The translations under genes were made by a program, and so were the position numbers. This document shows, piece after piece, positions 63,474 through 64,000 of a stretch of DNA of 64,000 nt (positions within the stretch are counted from its first letter, which is position 1; each line of letters starts with the position of its first letter). A model generated the notes under the pieces. The model was given only the letters and a program-made list of their open reading frames with translations. It was not told the DNA's origin and searched no databases. The stretch is from Desulfocapsa sp. (GTDB taxonomy: Bacteria > Desulfobacterota > Desulfobulbia > Desulfobulbales > Desulfocapsaceae), in NCBI GenBank assembly GCA_022712975.1, contig JAFLJO010000016.1:1-64000 (forward strand), written 5' to 3'.

Positions 63474-64000
63474 ATGAGAAAATTTTTTTCTGTACTGTGT
63501 TTTGTTTCCTTTACTTTGACCGCTTGCTCGTCTTTTAATGAAGATCCAATAGAAATTGAACCATTACCGGAAGTAAGCTGTGTTGCTGTTCTGCCAACGA
63601 CTATTCCTGTTGGAAGTCGTGAGGCTTTTTTTGAGGCTCGGAAAAAGAGCCTGCTTGCTGGTGCTGCTTTTTTTGATTCTGTTATTGCAGAAGAGCTTGG
63701 CGACCGTGCAGAGTTTACAGTGCTCACAGAAAATCAACTCGATGCCATTCTTGGCGATCCTTGGGGTGGACGGTTACAACAGATTCGTGATGTAGGAAAG
63801 GCAACCGGTTGCGGGGCTGTTCTCAAAACCAGTCTTAGCAGATATCGGGAACGTATTGGCAGTGAAATGTCTGTTGAAACTTCCGCGTCAGTAGCATTTT
63901 CCATGCAACTGACTGGTGTGGAACTAGGGGACGTTCTTTGGAGTACTTCTTTTGATGAGACTCAGAAAGCACTGTTTGATGATATTTTCTCATTCGATAA
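63474..64000 (+). CDS. Lipoprotein, 3' end outside window
   Basis: The ATG at 63474 opens a frame that stays open to the end of the window (175 codons). The start MRKFFSVLCFVSFTLTACSS is a lipoprotein signal with lipobox LTAC. What follows has alternating strands and helices (VSCVAVLPTTIPVGSREAFF, LTENQLDAILGDPWGG, VGKATGCGAVLKTSL, SRYRERIGSE), a pattern like the lipoproteins that contain CsgG/GNA1162-type domains, though I cannot be certain. It is not frame-shifted within the window. The gap after hisB shows no terminator. Confidence 0.75.
   Translation, partial: MRKFFSVLCFVSFTLTACSSFNEDPIEIEPLPEVSCVAVLPTTIPVGSREAFFEARKKSLLAGAAFFDSVIAEELGDRAEFTVLTENQLDAILGDPWGGRLQQIRDVGKATGCGAVLKTSLSRYRERIGSEMSVETSASVAFSMQLTGVELGDVLWSTSFDETQKALFDDIFSFD

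Overview
The window reads as a chromosomal segment of an anaerobic, Gram-negative Desulfobacterota, most likely a Desulfobulbales (Desulfocapsa/Desulfotalea-like) sulfur-metabolising bacterium. This placement is inference. It rests on a complex I locus without NuoE/F/G, a reverse-rubrerythrin, ferredoxin-nitroreductase and DUF3786 Fe-S proteins, activators of 2-hydroxyacyl-CoA-dehydratase/corrinoid type, a yicC-remA-gmk cluster and Gram-negative envelope genes (lptG, pal, skp). By eye the base composition is in the mid-40s percent GC. No prophage, transposase or CRISPR was seen. Intergenic DNA is rich in short palindromic and terminal-inverted-repeat elements.

Layout. 1-2.7 kb: 3' end of a RelA/SpoT gene, a zinc-ribbon/Smr protein, an FKBP isomerase and a tiny Cys/Lys-rich ORF. 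2.9-8.1 kb: ferredoxin-nitroreductase, then a leftward lptG operon carrying an HgdC-like activase and an unrecognised partner, diverging from a RACo-like ASKHA protein. 8.1-12.4 kb: a DHH phosphoesterase between inverted repeats, then two overlapping glgC paralogues. 12.4-16.7 kb: tRNA-Arg, a HigBA-like toxin-antitoxin pair set among inverted repeats, a chemoreceptor and rubrerythrin. 16.9-23.3 kb (leftward): YihY, hybrid kinase, truncated HDOD gene, moaE, MltD-like transglycosylase. 23.4-28.6 kb: Nudix, ZapB-like, zapA, a probable 6S-like RNA, rny and tyrS. 28.7-33.2 kb (leftward): Fur-family regulator, radical SAM protein, unknown protein, glycogen phosphorylase. 33.6-38.7 kb: pal, skp, DUF3786 Fe-S protein, yicC-remA-gmk-rlmB. 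39.4-43.7 kb: a four-gene unit of membrane protein, glycine-rich exported protein, histidine kinase and NtrC-type regulator. 43.7-56.7 kb (leftward): a coiled-coil membrane protein and the 13-gene nuo locus. 57.2-64 kb: LysR regulator, aromatic/aspartate aminotransferase, truA, argC, rplM-rpsI, tRNA-Gly, hisB and the start of a lipoprotein gene.

How the genes work together. The nuo locus encodes the quinone and proton-pumping modules without the NADH module and with four antiporter-like subunits, so electrons probably enter from ferredoxin or another donor. Glycogen synthesis (glgC pair) and breakdown (glgP) are both present. The most unusual coding features are the two ASKHA reductive activators around lptG, the glgC paralogue with an altered nucleotide loop, and the NtrC two-component unit with its membrane and glycine-rich partners. 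The most unusual non-coding features are several families of short inverted-repeat elements, including one present twice with 4 versus 16 heptamer units.
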